Shown here: positions 11,420 to 22,002 of the stretch, piece after piece | Layout of the letters: every line of letters begins with the position of its first letter | Position numbering within the stretch: the stretch's first letter is position 1 | From: Turritopsis dohrnii | Taxonomy: Eukaryota; Cnidaria; Hydrozoa; Anthoathecata; Oceaniidae | Assembly: GCA_027922465.2 (NCBI GenBank) | Contig: BQMF02000373.1 | Span: 248,001-312,000, forward strand | Length of the DNA stretch: 64,000 nt | Direction: 5' to 3' | Translations under genes and position numbers: made by a program | Notes under the pieces: model-generated | Seen by the model: the letters and a program-made list of their open reading frames with translations, nothing else | Database searches by the model: none | What the model was told of the DNA's origin: nothing

Positions 11420-11670
11420 AACCAACTTCGTGCCCAAACTCCCAATTATAGTTAATGCAATTATCCTATTTGAAGAAAGACCCCCGCAAAGTTGCTGATG
11501 AAAAAAAATTGTTTAGTTTTCATGATCGATTTTATTTATTTATTGATGAAGTTAATTCATTTTTTATGTATCGTATATGTTAACTTATATCAACTTCGTG
11601 CCAAAACTCCAAATACAATTGATGCAATTATCTTATAGAAAAAAGACCCCCCCGCAGAGTCGCTATTGTT
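11420..11670. repeat. Two diverged direct repeats
   Basis: The segment near 11426 (ACTTCGTGCCCAAACTCC through AAAGACCCCCGC) recurs near 11588 with a few changes. It is a local duplication about 160 bp apart with no coding content. Confidence 0.6.
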
Positions 11671-11939
11671 AATTAATCGTTTCTGTTCGTGTGTTTGAAC
11701 TTTGTTTCAAGTTGATGTTTTTAAGTCAGAGAAAAGGTTTTATTTGTAAATACATGAAGATTCTAGAAGTTATTTATTTATTTACGAAATCGTTTATTTT
11801 ACAGTTCAGATATTGTAGACGGAGAAAATTTTGAGTTCTAGAAGCCCTTAAAACGACTCAGAGGGTTTCGAAAAACGCATTTTATTTGTTAAATAAAGCA
11901 CACTAATGTAACTAATGAGATTAAATTATAACTATAAAA

Positions 11940-12723
11940 AGTTACTGAAGATTTTTTTTAGCAAAAGTTCCGAACTCATTCTGACACCTTTCTTGAACAT
12001 TCACAAACCTTTCGGCTACTTCTATCAGTGATTTATCATCTACTGTGTCTGCGTGGGCATTTCAAATTGCTAGCGAATTGAATCGTTTTTGACCCATAGT
12101 TGATCTGATCCAACTTTTGATTCTTCTTTGCATGGAAAAAGAGCGTTCGAGGTAGCTGATGTGGCACCACTCGTCAGTACGATACGAATTAAGGCGACGT
12201 TCTTTAACAAATGTCTTTTTTCTTTTTCCAGTTTTTGAAGCTTCTGGCATATTTCGCGAAAATCAATTGGTATAGACTGATTAAAAATGGTTGGTAGGAG
12301 ATGGAGCTCGCTTTCCAAGTGAATAAGATCGAACTCTCCGCCAAAATCCATCTCTAACTGCGATAGGTTTTCTGAAATATCAGCTTTCGAGATGGATTTT
12401 TACAGCAATTCTTCTACATTGCTAAATTTCTTTAAAGGAGGCTGCTCGAATCGATCATTGATTGCATTGATAATTACATCAAGAGCTTGAAAATACATTG
12501 GTTTGAAATATTCGCTGGCTGTTTCTTGATGGTATGCATTGCTGGCTGGTCCTTCATAGGTTGTAACGTATTGGAGGATGGAATTATTTAACCTTTTTCT
12601 CTTTCGTGGCAAGACTGGTGTCCCGATTTGTTGGATTGAATTGGTTGCTTTCTTAGTTGCTTCGAAAAATAAATCAAAATCTTCATCTTTTTTCATGTTT
12701 TGTAATGTATTTACAACCAGCAC
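11940..12723 (-). pseudogene. hAT transposase relic, C-terminal half
   Basis: Two minus-strand frames together encode the end of a hAT transposase of the ZMYM/TTF-finger group. Upstream is a region with ALDVIINAINDRFEQPPLKK (helix before the dimerisation domain). Downstream is a dimerisation domain with TSGATSATSERSFSMQRRIK and WIRSTMGQKRFNSLAI. The second part needs a frame change near 12150, and there is an in-frame break near 12395. The N-terminal zinc finger and most of the catalytic core are absent. It is a dead copy. A palindromic MITE (12778-13392) sits directly upstream. Confidence 0.75.
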
Positions 12724-12777
12724 ACTTTTTACCCCTGATTGCTGACATTCTTTCTGACTGTAATGATCTGGATCATA

Positions 12778-13392
12778 CAGTGTGTATCAAAATGTCTTAT
12801 CCACCAACTTTCAAGGCGTATATCTCCTTACATGTCTGATAAAATATTGTGAATTTTATATCACAAGAAAGAGCTTTTCACGCTCTATCCGTTAATATCA
12901 AATGTTTGCCAAAATATTTGTTCTTCGAAAAGATATTGAAGAAAAACTCAACGATTTGGTTCATTAAATTCTTAAAAGTCAATTAAGTCATTTTACAATG
13001 AAGGTCATTTGTAAACACAATAAAAACATTAAAAATCATCACACAGTAAAAAAAATTTATTTGAAATTTTTAAGATTAGTTGTTATGGGAAATTGATACG
13101 CAAAGCTATACTTAAAATTTTCTAAAAGTTTCATCAGCATAACAAAAGAAAATTACACCACTAAAAAGTCATTAGCATGTCAGTTAATTGACTTTTAAGA
13201 ATTTTATGAGCCAAATCGTTGAGTTTTACTTCAATATCTTTTCGAAGAACAAATATTTTGGCAAACATTTTACATTAGCGGATGGAGCATGAAAAGCTCT
13301 TTCTTGTGATATAAAATTCACTATATTTTTTCAGACATGTAATGAAATATACGCCTTGAAAGTTGGTGGATAAGACATTTTGATACACACTG
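12778..13392. mobile_element. Palindromic TA-flanked MITE
   Basis: The ends CAGTGTGTATCAAAATGTC and their complement are flanked by TA (12776-12777 and 13393-13394). The inverted arms run about 215 bp each, with several mismatches. The TA target and CAGTG end suggest mobilisation by a Tc1/mariner-type transposase. No ORF. Confidence 0.85.
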
Positions 13393-14149
13393 TAGTTAAT
13401 AGAAGAGAGATGGTTAGGAGACTTTGTTTAATTTAACAAAAGCCTATTGAATTATGTTTTTGTATGATTTATTTGAATAGAATTAATCGTGAACCTGCAC
13501 ATGTAAAATTTCATAGCAGAAATGAGTATAAAAATAAAATCTTACTAACCAAAAAACAACATTTCTCCTACATGGAATCCTAGTATACGAAAAATATATG
13601 GACTTTGAAATACTACAAATATGAATAATTGCGTAATCTTTTTTCTTTAAATATTAATCCTACATAATATGATGAAACAGGAACTTTGAAATACAATAGT
13701 TATGAAAGAGGAAAAAATAAAATTAAATCTATATGTAATTTAATTTTTCAATGGATTTGTTTATTTCCTGGAAAATTGTATGTTGGAAAGAAGCTAAACC
13801 AAACGATCTTCCAACTCTCAACATGCCCATAAAATCATTCATGAAAACTAAAGCACTTAGACATGAGAAAAACAACAACAAAATACAACAAAAACAAATA
13901 TAATGCTATGAAAGTATTCTCGATGTAAATAATAAAATCTCTAGTTTACAATGCTAAACAAACTGGCAAATTAGCTTGAATGGAGATAAAACCATACTAT
14001 TTAAATCAAGCCTGGACAAACTAATTCCAAAGTACCAAATAACAATTATTGTTTGGTTACACTCAAATGGTGTTATGGTTGGTTCTCACTTGCTTCAGTG
14101 TAGCATGATGAGTGTTTGGGGATGAGATGATGCAAAAGTTTAGAATTAG
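13393..14149. other. No recognisable feature
   Basis: AT-rich sequence with no repeat ends, ORFs or RNA genes that I can see. Confidence 0.5.
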
Positions 14150-14557
14150 GGAGCTTAAGCAATCGCAACGGCAACGAAGACGGCAACGTGTTTAAAACAA
14201 AAGCTTTGTTTTCTATGTGGAATTTGTTTTGAAAGAGAGTCTACTACTTATGAGACCATTGGGAAAATTTTATTAGATAATTACATCATTAACATATTTG
14301 CACGTTCTATGCACAACGTGAAAAGTCATGATTTGAAGTCGTACTGACAACGGAGACGTGTTTATAGAGAAAGCCTTTTTCTCTTATGTAGATTTTGTAG
14401 AAGCTCGATAACTTTCTAGTCGCTATAAGTTTATCAATTGAATAAGTTCTCCAATAAAAGGAAGTTCTTCAAAATACTATACACAAGTACTTTTATTATT
14501 TTGTTCTTTTTGCTCACGTCGTCGTCCACGTTGCCGTCGTAGTTCCTTAAGCTCACT
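14150..14557. mobile_element. GAGCTTAAG-type inverted-repeat element
   Basis: The left end GGAGCTTAAGCAATCGCAAC is matched by the complementary right end (GTGAGCTTAAGGAACTACG when inverted), followed in both by GACGGCAACG-type sequence. It is about 410 bp with no ORF. I recall similar ends as common MITEs in cnidarian genomes, but I cannot verify that here. Confidence 0.7.
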
Positions 14558-14699
14558 ATTGAAAACATTTGAGTGCAACCTAACCACACGTACACATGGT
14601 TGTGACATTTCATTAAATCAGATAGCCAAGTTGTTGTTGTGTAATGAATGCATCACCCTTCAGAACCAAAGTCCTTCATAGCAGGTCGAAGAAGAATCT

Positions 14700-15170
14700 A
14701 TAATCTGCTAAACTCCAATGTCTTTCACTTCACCAGCATGCATCAAACTATCTTTGCAACAACAACGACTCAAATGCAATCAGCTTCAACAACAACTTCA
14801 GGACATGAGTCAGAAATAACAAATATCTAGCATTGTTATTGATCATGAACTGAGTGATGATCTTGCCAATATCATGTCAAATCATGCCATTTATGAAGTA
14901 AATTGGCAACAGCAACAAAAACTCTTTCAACGCTCTGCAAATGGTGCTCACTACCACTCAATGATTATTCGATATTGTTTATCATTAGACATGAAATCAC
15001 CATCAACCTATGAAGAGTTGAGAAATAGCAATATACTCAGATTACCAAGTCTCAGAACTCTCAGAGAATACAAAAACTTCATAAAACCAGAGCCAGGATT
15101 TAGGAAGAAAGTAATTGATGACTTGAAGCAAACTACAAGTAATTACTGTGATGTGCAAAGGTACAGTGTT
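14700..15170 (+). pseudogene. P-element/THAP9-like transposase fragment
   Basis: The open part at 14874-15165 has HYHSMIIRYCLSLDMKSPS, YEELRNSNILRLPSLRTLRE, YKNFIKPEPGFRKKVIDDLK and a DVQRYSVLL tail. This matches the conserved segment before the RNase-H core of P-type (THAP9) transposases. Upstream in the same frame is a glutamine-rich coiled coil (LQQQRLKCNQLQQQLQDMSQ) ending at a TAA near 14821. The THAP finger and the catalytic core are missing, so this is a relic. Confidence 0.65.
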
Positions 15171-15212
15171 CTCCTGAAATTAGTTTCTGTGCCACAGTTT
15201 TCAGCAATCTAG

Positions 15213-15654
15213 TGGAAAATTTCCTTTACATGCTTGAATCAGCATCCTTCAATATCGTGTCACATAATTTCATTAAGAGAAGGGTAGTAGCAGCAGGGGC
15301 GGACGCAGCATTATTTTATAGGTAAGGCTCAACCTTGTGGATTCCAATAAGAATTCCGATTCCCCGATTTTTCTCGGAATAACCCGATTTACGGACAAAT
15401 GCTTCCCGAAAATGGGGGGCGGGTAGGAAATCAACGTTCATTTCCAGTTAGCTACTTTGAACCCCGAACACCAAAATTAGCCTACATTAAACATTTTAAC
15501 CAAAGGTGGATAAGAACAGAAGCTGAATACACAATAGTTTATTTGAGATTAACACAGCATATACATAACAAAATAATTACAGTATTATATTAACTGCATT
15601 ATTGTATTAAACGTCTAAAAATATAACAAACTGCACGATTACACGTTCCTTTCG
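15213..15654. other. Transposon junk, one hAT-like end
   Basis: CAGGGGCGGACGCAGC near 15295 looks like a hAT terminus. No partner end was found. Otherwise I see nothing assignable. Confidence 0.35.
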
Positions 15655-16187
15655 TTGCACTTTACTAGCATTCTCATTTTCAAAAGAAAATTTATTAGAA
15701 GTATTTATTTAGAAGTAACAAAGTATTGTAGAAACATAGAAAGAAATCGCACGAAAATTGCAAAACTTTCATGCGACATAAAGTTTTTAGTAACGTGTAA
15801 GAAGAATAATTTAACTCCAGTTTTTGCTAGACCGAAACTATCAATTAAAGTCTCTCAACGCACACGAAACAAAATTGCAAAAACAATCGTGGAAGCAGAA
15901 CTTCAAAACAAATACAAGAGAAGAAAAATCCTTCGACGTGATAATAAGATTTTAGAAAATAATGTATGGAGTAAAATTGGCTTTATTAGTAAATGTGTAT
16001 TTAATCACAAAGTTAACAGGACTATCAAGGGAAAACGTATTAAATGGACAGATACCCATTCGAAGAAGGTAAATAACTTATCTTCGTCACAGAGTAGATG
16101 CACGCCATCACCAAGCAGAGTGTTTGAGAATATCATACATAATTATTCGAATTATATATTGTCATTCGAAGAGAAACAAGCATTATC
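15655..16187 (+). pseudogene. Penelope-like retroelement ORF, N-terminal fragment
   Basis: About 178 residues read in one frame up to a hAT end at 16188. The segment KLSCDIKFLVTCKKNNLTPV, then a basic helix with KTIVEAELQNKYKRRK, then ENIIHNYSNYILSFEEKQAL resembles the region N-terminal to the reverse transcriptase in Penelope-like ORFs (the N/S-Y-x-L-S/T-x-x-E-x-x-A-L-S motif). The RT and GIY-YIG domains are gone. The frame stays open past 16188, but those residues come from the inserted sequence. Assignment is by recalled pattern only. Confidence 0.5.
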
Positions 16188-17567
16188 CAGGGGCGTAGCC
16201 AAGGTCAGTCAGCGTCGGCATATGACTGACCAAGAGAATTTATCTAAATTGACTCTACATCATGTACTACTTATTATTGCGTATCATCACGGCACGAACT
16301 TAAGTCATATTTGCGCCATTGTCATATACTCGGGGAGAAATTGCAATTGTAATACGCCCACCCGCCATTATTTGGATTTGTCGCGCGGCGCCCACATTTG
16401 CCGTGCTTTTTTTCTCTTTTTTCTCCACCGGCAAAAAAAATCACCTTTGCTCCTGCCGAATACATCAGAAATATGCAATGCTCAGCTGTTTTTTGCCGAT
16501 TCTTTAAGGATATGTCGACTATGTTTTGCCGAGTTTTTAGAAAATTTTGCATTGCTTGCTATTTTTTGCCGATTTCTCACAGAATTTTTGCATATTCAGC
16601 TGTTTTTTACTGATCCTACTTTTTCTATTATTCAAAACCCACAGACAGGATTCCAGAAAGTTCCAAAACCTAGCGCATGTGTCAAACAACATCCAGTTCT
16701 CATCCCATGTAAAGAAGGACGTTTGGATGATTGAAAACAGATTATGGAAAAATTAAAATCTGCGTTAAATGCTGATGATAATGAGGCAATTCGTGAAATT
16801 TCAAGTTCTTTCAGAACTACCCTATCTCAGAAGCAAAGATGTGTTGTTGACATTTCAATGCTTCTCGAGAAAGGTGCTGTGAAACGTAACGAAATTGCTG
16901 AAAAAATGATTCCAGACCTTTTCCTGCTTGAAAAGAAAAGACAAAACTGGTTTCCAGTTGCTCTCAGGTAATAAAAAAGATTTCTATGCTTGCGGTTTTT
17001 TTCATTTATTTAACCTTGTAAAAATAATTGTTTTTATTCAAAACAATTGAGTGATTAAATGTGTAATGTTTACCATAATTAGCTATTACAGCTCTATTTC
17101 TATGTTGGTCTCAGGTGACAATTTTTTAGTTGATGAACTACGTGGTCTGTCATGCATTGATCTATATACAAATGCTGAATTTTATTCCAAACATCCAATA
17201 TTTGAATGTTTGTGTTCAGAATTTAGTAGTTGTTTCTCATCACTTGAAACTGTTTTGAAAATGTCTGTCTCACATGAATCTCTTGATTCGGAACTTTCTT
17301 CAGTTGATCTTGTAAAAAGGGAGGCCATTTTAATGTGTGAACAAAATAAGTGGTCGTCATATTTATGTATATTAAGTATGGCGCGCCGAACATGACAATA
17401 ATACTTTGTCAAGAAAATAATACTTTCATAGAAATTTAATACTTTCTTTCAATTTTTTTGCCTTTTGTAAAACAAATTTCACCTATTTCAATAAAAATTG
17501 AATTAAAACACAGATAAATAGCACTTTCTTTTTGATAATCGTATTCTATATGACGAAGACTAATAAA

Positions 17568-17655
17568 ACTTTCAACATTTCCATAAGACTTTCAACATTT
17601 TCATAAGACTTTCAACATTTCCATAAGACTTTCAACATTTTCATAAGACTTTCAA
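17568..17655. repeat. 20-bp tandem repeat, four copies
   Basis: The unit ACTTTCAACATTTCCATAAG (with C/T variation) is repeated four times plus a partial. The inverted copy of the host element carries the same array near 60176-60255. Confidence 0.9.
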
Positions 17656-18134
17656 TGGGCTGCTAGATGACGTAATGGACCAGGCTACTTCATTTATCCA
17701 GATAGCCGAGTCTACGCACGTGTGTGTTGATATTTTTTTAAATATGGCGAATAAGCAGGAGTACTGTAAACTTGAAGGCTTGAAGCCCATCAATAAACAT
17801 AACATTGAAATTACGTAGGGTCAGTATAAAATTTCGTCTAATTTCTCTAAAATCATCTAGTAAGTAACAACCCATCATCAAAATGAATCCCCTGCAGCTC
17901 ACAATGAAAGCTCGAAACTTTCTGTGACAAGTGACAAGGCAGATGCTTCTCTGCTAAGTTTTCCATTAATTGCTCATCGCATAGTTAATATGCTCATCGT
18001 CAGTTTCCTTAAAGCTTTCAAATTTGGTGATTGTTTGATTCAGGTCTGGCAAAAAAGCGAAGCTGCCATTTCTCTTTTTTTTACTTCTTCATAAATCAGC
18101 TTAATTCCTTCTTCGCGGGAGAGTGAGACAAAAC

Positions 18135-18170
18135 AATCACGTGGATAGACTTTGGTCCATCCACGTGATT
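18135..18170. other. Perfect hairpin inside the GGCGCGCC element
   Basis: AATCACGTGGATAGAC and the following complementary half (ending CCACGTGATT) form a stem of about 14 bp. It is conserved in the second copy near 59653-59688. Confidence 0.75.
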
Positions 18171-18708
18171 CATGTATCTTTTTAGTGTTATTCGTAAAAG
18201 TTAAATAAACTACTTGAAAAAGTTATAAACAGAGCTGATTGTTTTTATTATAATCAAGAAAGTATCATATGTATTTTTTTAGTTCTATATTTCCAAAGAA
18301 AGTTCATTTCTAGAGAAAGTATTAAATCACAGGCGACAAAGTCTAAATTTTCTTGACAAAGTATTAATGTCACGTTTGGCGCGCCATAATTAAGTTTGGC
18401 AAATATACTTCAGAGACCTATTTCTATTTTATATCCTGACTGCGGTCAACAAAAATTTAAGTATTTGTTTGGTAAACAAGTTTTTCCTCAATGTTATTCT
18501 ACTAAAAGTTCTGATCCTTTATTTATTCTTTATTACAGGGAAGGCATAAATAACCATCCCATATATCAGCCTAACCATTTTGTTCCTGTAGTTTTATTAC
18601 CTAAGTTGCCTGTGATTTTTAGGAAGCCTTCTGGATTACAAACAAGATTACCATTATATTTCAAGCCTAATTTTTTTTAGAAAAACACTAACATCCAATA
18701 TTTCCTCT

Positions 18709-21200
18709 GTGTCCACAACATGTGCGTCAGTTTCAGCTTTTTCCTCAACTTCTTCCTCTGCTGAAACTGTTAGCAATCTCTCTTTAGGTAAACATACCAT
18801 GCCTGAAAACTCTGCTACAAATGTAACGTGTAGCAGTAACAAAAAAATTAAGTTAAATTTCTTTGTAAACAAACCTGACACCAGCAGTCCTAGTAATGAC
18901 ACTAGCACCCTTCTTACTCCAGAATATAGTCATGGTGAAGGTAAATATGATGTTGGAACATATTCTGCTAAAGCATCCAATCTCTCTGACTATGAAATTC
19001 TGGAGTTTTTTAAAAATGTTTATATTCCTAATAAAGAATTTGATTTCCCTAGAATGAATACTAAGGTAGGAAGGAGGTTTCGTCACAAATGGTTGACTGA
19101 CTTTTCTTGGCTTGCCTATTCGCCTAAATTAAATGCTGCTTTTTGTGTGCAGTGCTCTCTTCTTCACCATAAGACTAAAAATGTAAAATTAGCCACTAAT
19201 CTTATTATTAAGGGTCAATGCAATTGGAATGACAGTGTTTCTATGTTTAAAAAACATGAAAATAGTTCTCTTCATAAAACCATTAATTCTATTTTGGCTG
19301 AGCTTCAGAAACAGAAATCTGGCTCTTCAAAAGGTATCAGTGAGATTATTTCAAAGGAGTATTCAAAAAGAGTGCAAGAAAATAGAAACTTCTTACAGTC
19401 TATAATTGATACCATTGTTCTCTGTGGTCGCTTGGCTATTTCTTTGAGGGGGCATAGAGATAATTTTAGCAAATTTCCAGAAGTAGGTGATTACGCACCA
19501 TATTTCATAGGTAATTTTCTAGATCTTCTAAATTTTCGTGTTAGGGCAGGTGATACTGCATTAGAAAAACATTTGAAAACCTGTGCTAAAAATGCCACCT
19601 ATCTATCTCCTGAAACACAAAATGAATTAATTGGTCTTTGTGGTGATTTCATTACAGAGAAAATTGTAAATGCAGTTAAAAAGGCTAAGTACTTTTCTAT
19701 AATATGTGATGATGCTTGTGACACTTCAACAAAGGAACAAATGTCTTTAGTAATTCGATTTGTTGATGAGAATTATAATTTAAGAGAAGATTTTCTTCGT
19801 TTCATTCATTGTTCTGAGGGCCTTTCTGGATTAGCTCTTAGTAATGTTATTTTGAAGACTCTTAATCATTTGACATTAAAGTTGGAGGATTGTAGAGGAC
19901 AGTGTTATGATGGTGCTGGCAATGTAGCCGGAAAAATTAATGGCTGCCAAGCCCATATTTTAAAGCAGAACAGATTTGCATTATATACTCATTGTTCGTC
20001 ACATAGGTTGAATTTAGTTATTTGTAATTCTTGTTCAATACACTATATTCGAAACATGATGGATCAAATTAAACAAATAACCTATTTTTTTAAATTTTCT
20101 GAGAAACGTTTAACTGTTCTTAGAAGCAATGTTAGTAATCTTACTGATCACCCTGGCTTTGCACATATCATAGATGTTTGTAATACACGTTGGGTTGAGC
20201 GTATCATTGGGATGGGTGTTTTTAATGATCTGTTTGAAGGAATATTGGCTACCTTTGAAGAGATGGCAACAAATGAAGGTGGGAAATTTAATGCTGACAC
20301 TGTTAGCAAAGCTGTTTCCCACAGAAATGCCCTAGAAAGGTTTGATTTCATTGTTGCCATGGTTACTACTAGACATGTGTTTGACATTACCATGGAAGTG
20401 ACAAAACTTCTTCAGGCTAAATCAAATGACATGTCAAAAACAGTGACATTGATAAATTCTTTAAAGGAGCAATTCCAGCATATGAGAAGTGAAGTTGAAA
20501 CTTACCATCAAAAATGGTTTTCAATTGCTCAAAATCTTGCTGAAAAAGTTGATGTTCCTGTCGCTGTTCCAAGGATTGTTAAAATTCAAACACGGCGACC
20601 TAATTACACCTACACTGATGCGTCTGACTATTTCAAAAAGGCTATAACTATTCCTCTTCTTGATCATGTCTTAATGGAACTCAATAACAGATTTGATCAT
20701 CCCTTGCTGCCTATAATGGTCTAGTCATAGTTCCATCAAGACTACTCTATTTAAAGTCTACACATTTAGAGCGTAATTTTTGGGAGGAGCAAATTGATGC
20801 TTTTACAAGCTTTTACACAATAGATTTCCCAAACCCATCAACTTTGAAGGGAGAGATGGAAGTATGGGAGAGATTTTGGGTTAATATACAGAAAAATGAC
20901 CCAGATGCAATCCCTGACTCCCTTGAAGCCACATTAAAATCATTTCCCCATGCCGATGGTGTATTTACGAACATTGAAGTGGCTTTAAGAATCCTTGCCA
21001 CAATTCCTATGACTTCTTGTGAATGTGAGAGGTCTTTTTCTGCCATGAGACGATTAAAAAACTACTCTCGCTCAACTATGACAGAAGACAGACTTAATGG
21101 TTTGGCATTGCTCCATGTCCATCTTGGTATAAAGATAGACAAAAATGATATCATTAATAGATTTTGTTCCAAAGCTCCTCGTAGATTAGATTTTATTTAA
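18709..21200 (+). pseudogene. hAT transposase, TTF-finger/DUF4371 type, one frameshift
   Basis: The first frame (18709-20724, 671 residues) has a Ser/Thr-rich N-terminus, a TTF-type zinc-finger region (around residues 110-200, with WLAYSPKLNAAFCVQCSLL and FKKHENSSLHKT), a DUF4371 region, an acidic catalytic site in ICDDACDTSTKEQMSL (about residue 331), CRGQCYDGAGNVAGKINGCQ (about 394), THCSSHRLNLVI and NTRWVERI (about 493). It stops at 20724. The next frame carries on from about 20716 with LVIVPSRLLYLKSTHLERNF and ends at 21200 with the dimerisation domain (TSCECERSFSAMRRLKNYSR). One missing base near 20715-20722 explains the break; no slippery heptamer is visible. All expected parts are present, so this is a recently inactivated copy of a ZMYM1/p52-rIPK-like hAT. 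Confidence 0.85.
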
Positions 21201-21955
21201 ATTATGTTGATTTGTATTCTTGCCAAACTATTTCATTGAAACACTACTTATTGAAGACTTAAACTACTTGAAATCTGCTTCAATTCTTGTATTCTTCTGT
21301 ATAGCAGCGAAAGTTTTCTTTGTTCATTTATCAGTTTTTGGTACATCATTCCATTCCATTCATTACTTTAAATGTTGACACTGTCAAGAAACGGTAGAAC
21401 TTGGTTGCAGGATACCATGCTGGTTACCAGGTGTCAACATTAAGTCCTGTATTTTTTAATAGCATATTATTTCATTCTTCATTTTCTCATTTTCCCATTT
21501 GGGAAGGCAGCCAGTTTTTGTTTTTCTATTTTTTTTGTTTTTGTTTTCCTTTTCCGGCTGTCCATGTCTGGATTATTTCCTAGACATGCTGATGAGCTCT
21601 GATATTGAGCGAAACAGCCTCTATTAAAGTCTCTTTGTGTTTTATGTTTTGAAATAAACAAACAATAAAAAAATGCTCGAATAGAAGTAACATCGTAGAA
21701 GTCATCACCTTATTTCTAATAAAATACTTCAATATTCAACGACGCAAATGTCATTAATTTATACTTTGAAAGCGAGGCGAGTACTACTGTGATGTAGTTT
21801 CTGAATAGCTGCCGCCTTGATTTCATTGTGGATCTTGATCAAAATTATTCAATTTGCAGCCCGATTTCATAACTATTTTTAGCCCGCTTCAGGCGTTTCT
21901 ATAGCAAAAATAACGCAACCCAGCTTATTCGACCATACACTAATCTTTTTTGACT
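21201..21955. other. 3' region of the hAT element
   Basis: AT-rich noncoding sequence between the transposase stop and the right terminal repeat. No separate feature seen. Confidence 0.45.
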
Positions 21956-22002
21956 GACCTTACGAAAATGCTGGCTACGCCCCTGATCCTTTCCTTCAAT
22001 AG

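Larger units (their letters stand above)
17378..18388 (+). mobile_element. GGCGCGCC-ended DNA transposon, copy 1
   Basis: This 1011-bp element has ends ATGGCGCGCCGAACATGACA and the complement of TATGGCGCGCCAAACGTGAC. It is flanked by ATTAAGT at 17371-17377 and 18389-18395. Excising one flank copy restores the reading of the interrupted ORF, which confirms the borders. A near-identical inverted copy lies at 59435-60446. It contains the motif AATACTTT many times near its ends, a 20-bp tandem repeat and a strong hairpin. It has no transposase. The 7-8 bp target size is compatible with hAT- or P-like enzymes; I cannot assign the superfamily. Confidence 0.85.
16640..18680 (+). pseudogene. OTU/vertnin-like ORF relic, split by a transposon
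   Basis: Coding pieces lie at about 16740-16970 (KSALNADDNEAIREISSSF and WFPVAL), 17051-17377 and 18389-18680. The reading runs SISMLVSGDNFLVDELRGLS, then KWSSYLCILS. After removing the 17378-18388 insertion it continues LANILQRPISILYPDCG and INNHPIYQPNHFVPVVLLPK. The pattern matches OTU-like domains of vertnin-type proteins (GDN-x-LVDELR; LAN-x-x-x-RPI-x-x-x-YP; late N-H-x-x-P). The segment that should carry the catalytic DGNC motif is not present in the open reading. Removing the insertion restores the frame, so it was broken by that event, though it may have been dead earlier. Confidence 0.6.
16188..21985 (+). mobile_element. Large hAT-type element or composite, about 5.8 kb
   Basis: The left end CAGGGGCGTAGCCAAGGTCA and right end (complement CAGGGGCGTAGCCAGC, then GGTCAGTCAAAAAAG) form hAT-type terminal inverted repeats; the left copy lacks about 11 internal bases. 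Between them are an OTU/vertnin-like relic and a nearly complete hAT transposase, both on +. The immediate flanks share only ATCC, not a clean 8-bp duplication. The two ends may therefore belong to different copies or have decayed. Confidence 0.6.

Noticed and set aside
15290..15315. A second hAT element starting at CAGGGGCGGACGC
   Set aside because: No matching opposite end or target duplication was found, so its extent cannot be given.
16319..16756. Several overlapping short ORFs after the hAT left end
   Set aside because: They are rich in Phe/Cys and arise from a repeated TTTTTGCCGA-type sequence; no coding pattern.
20700..20730. Programmed frameshift in the hAT transposase
   Set aside because: No slippery heptamer or obvious downstream structure, and hAT transposases are not known to use one; a plain one-base loss is simpler.
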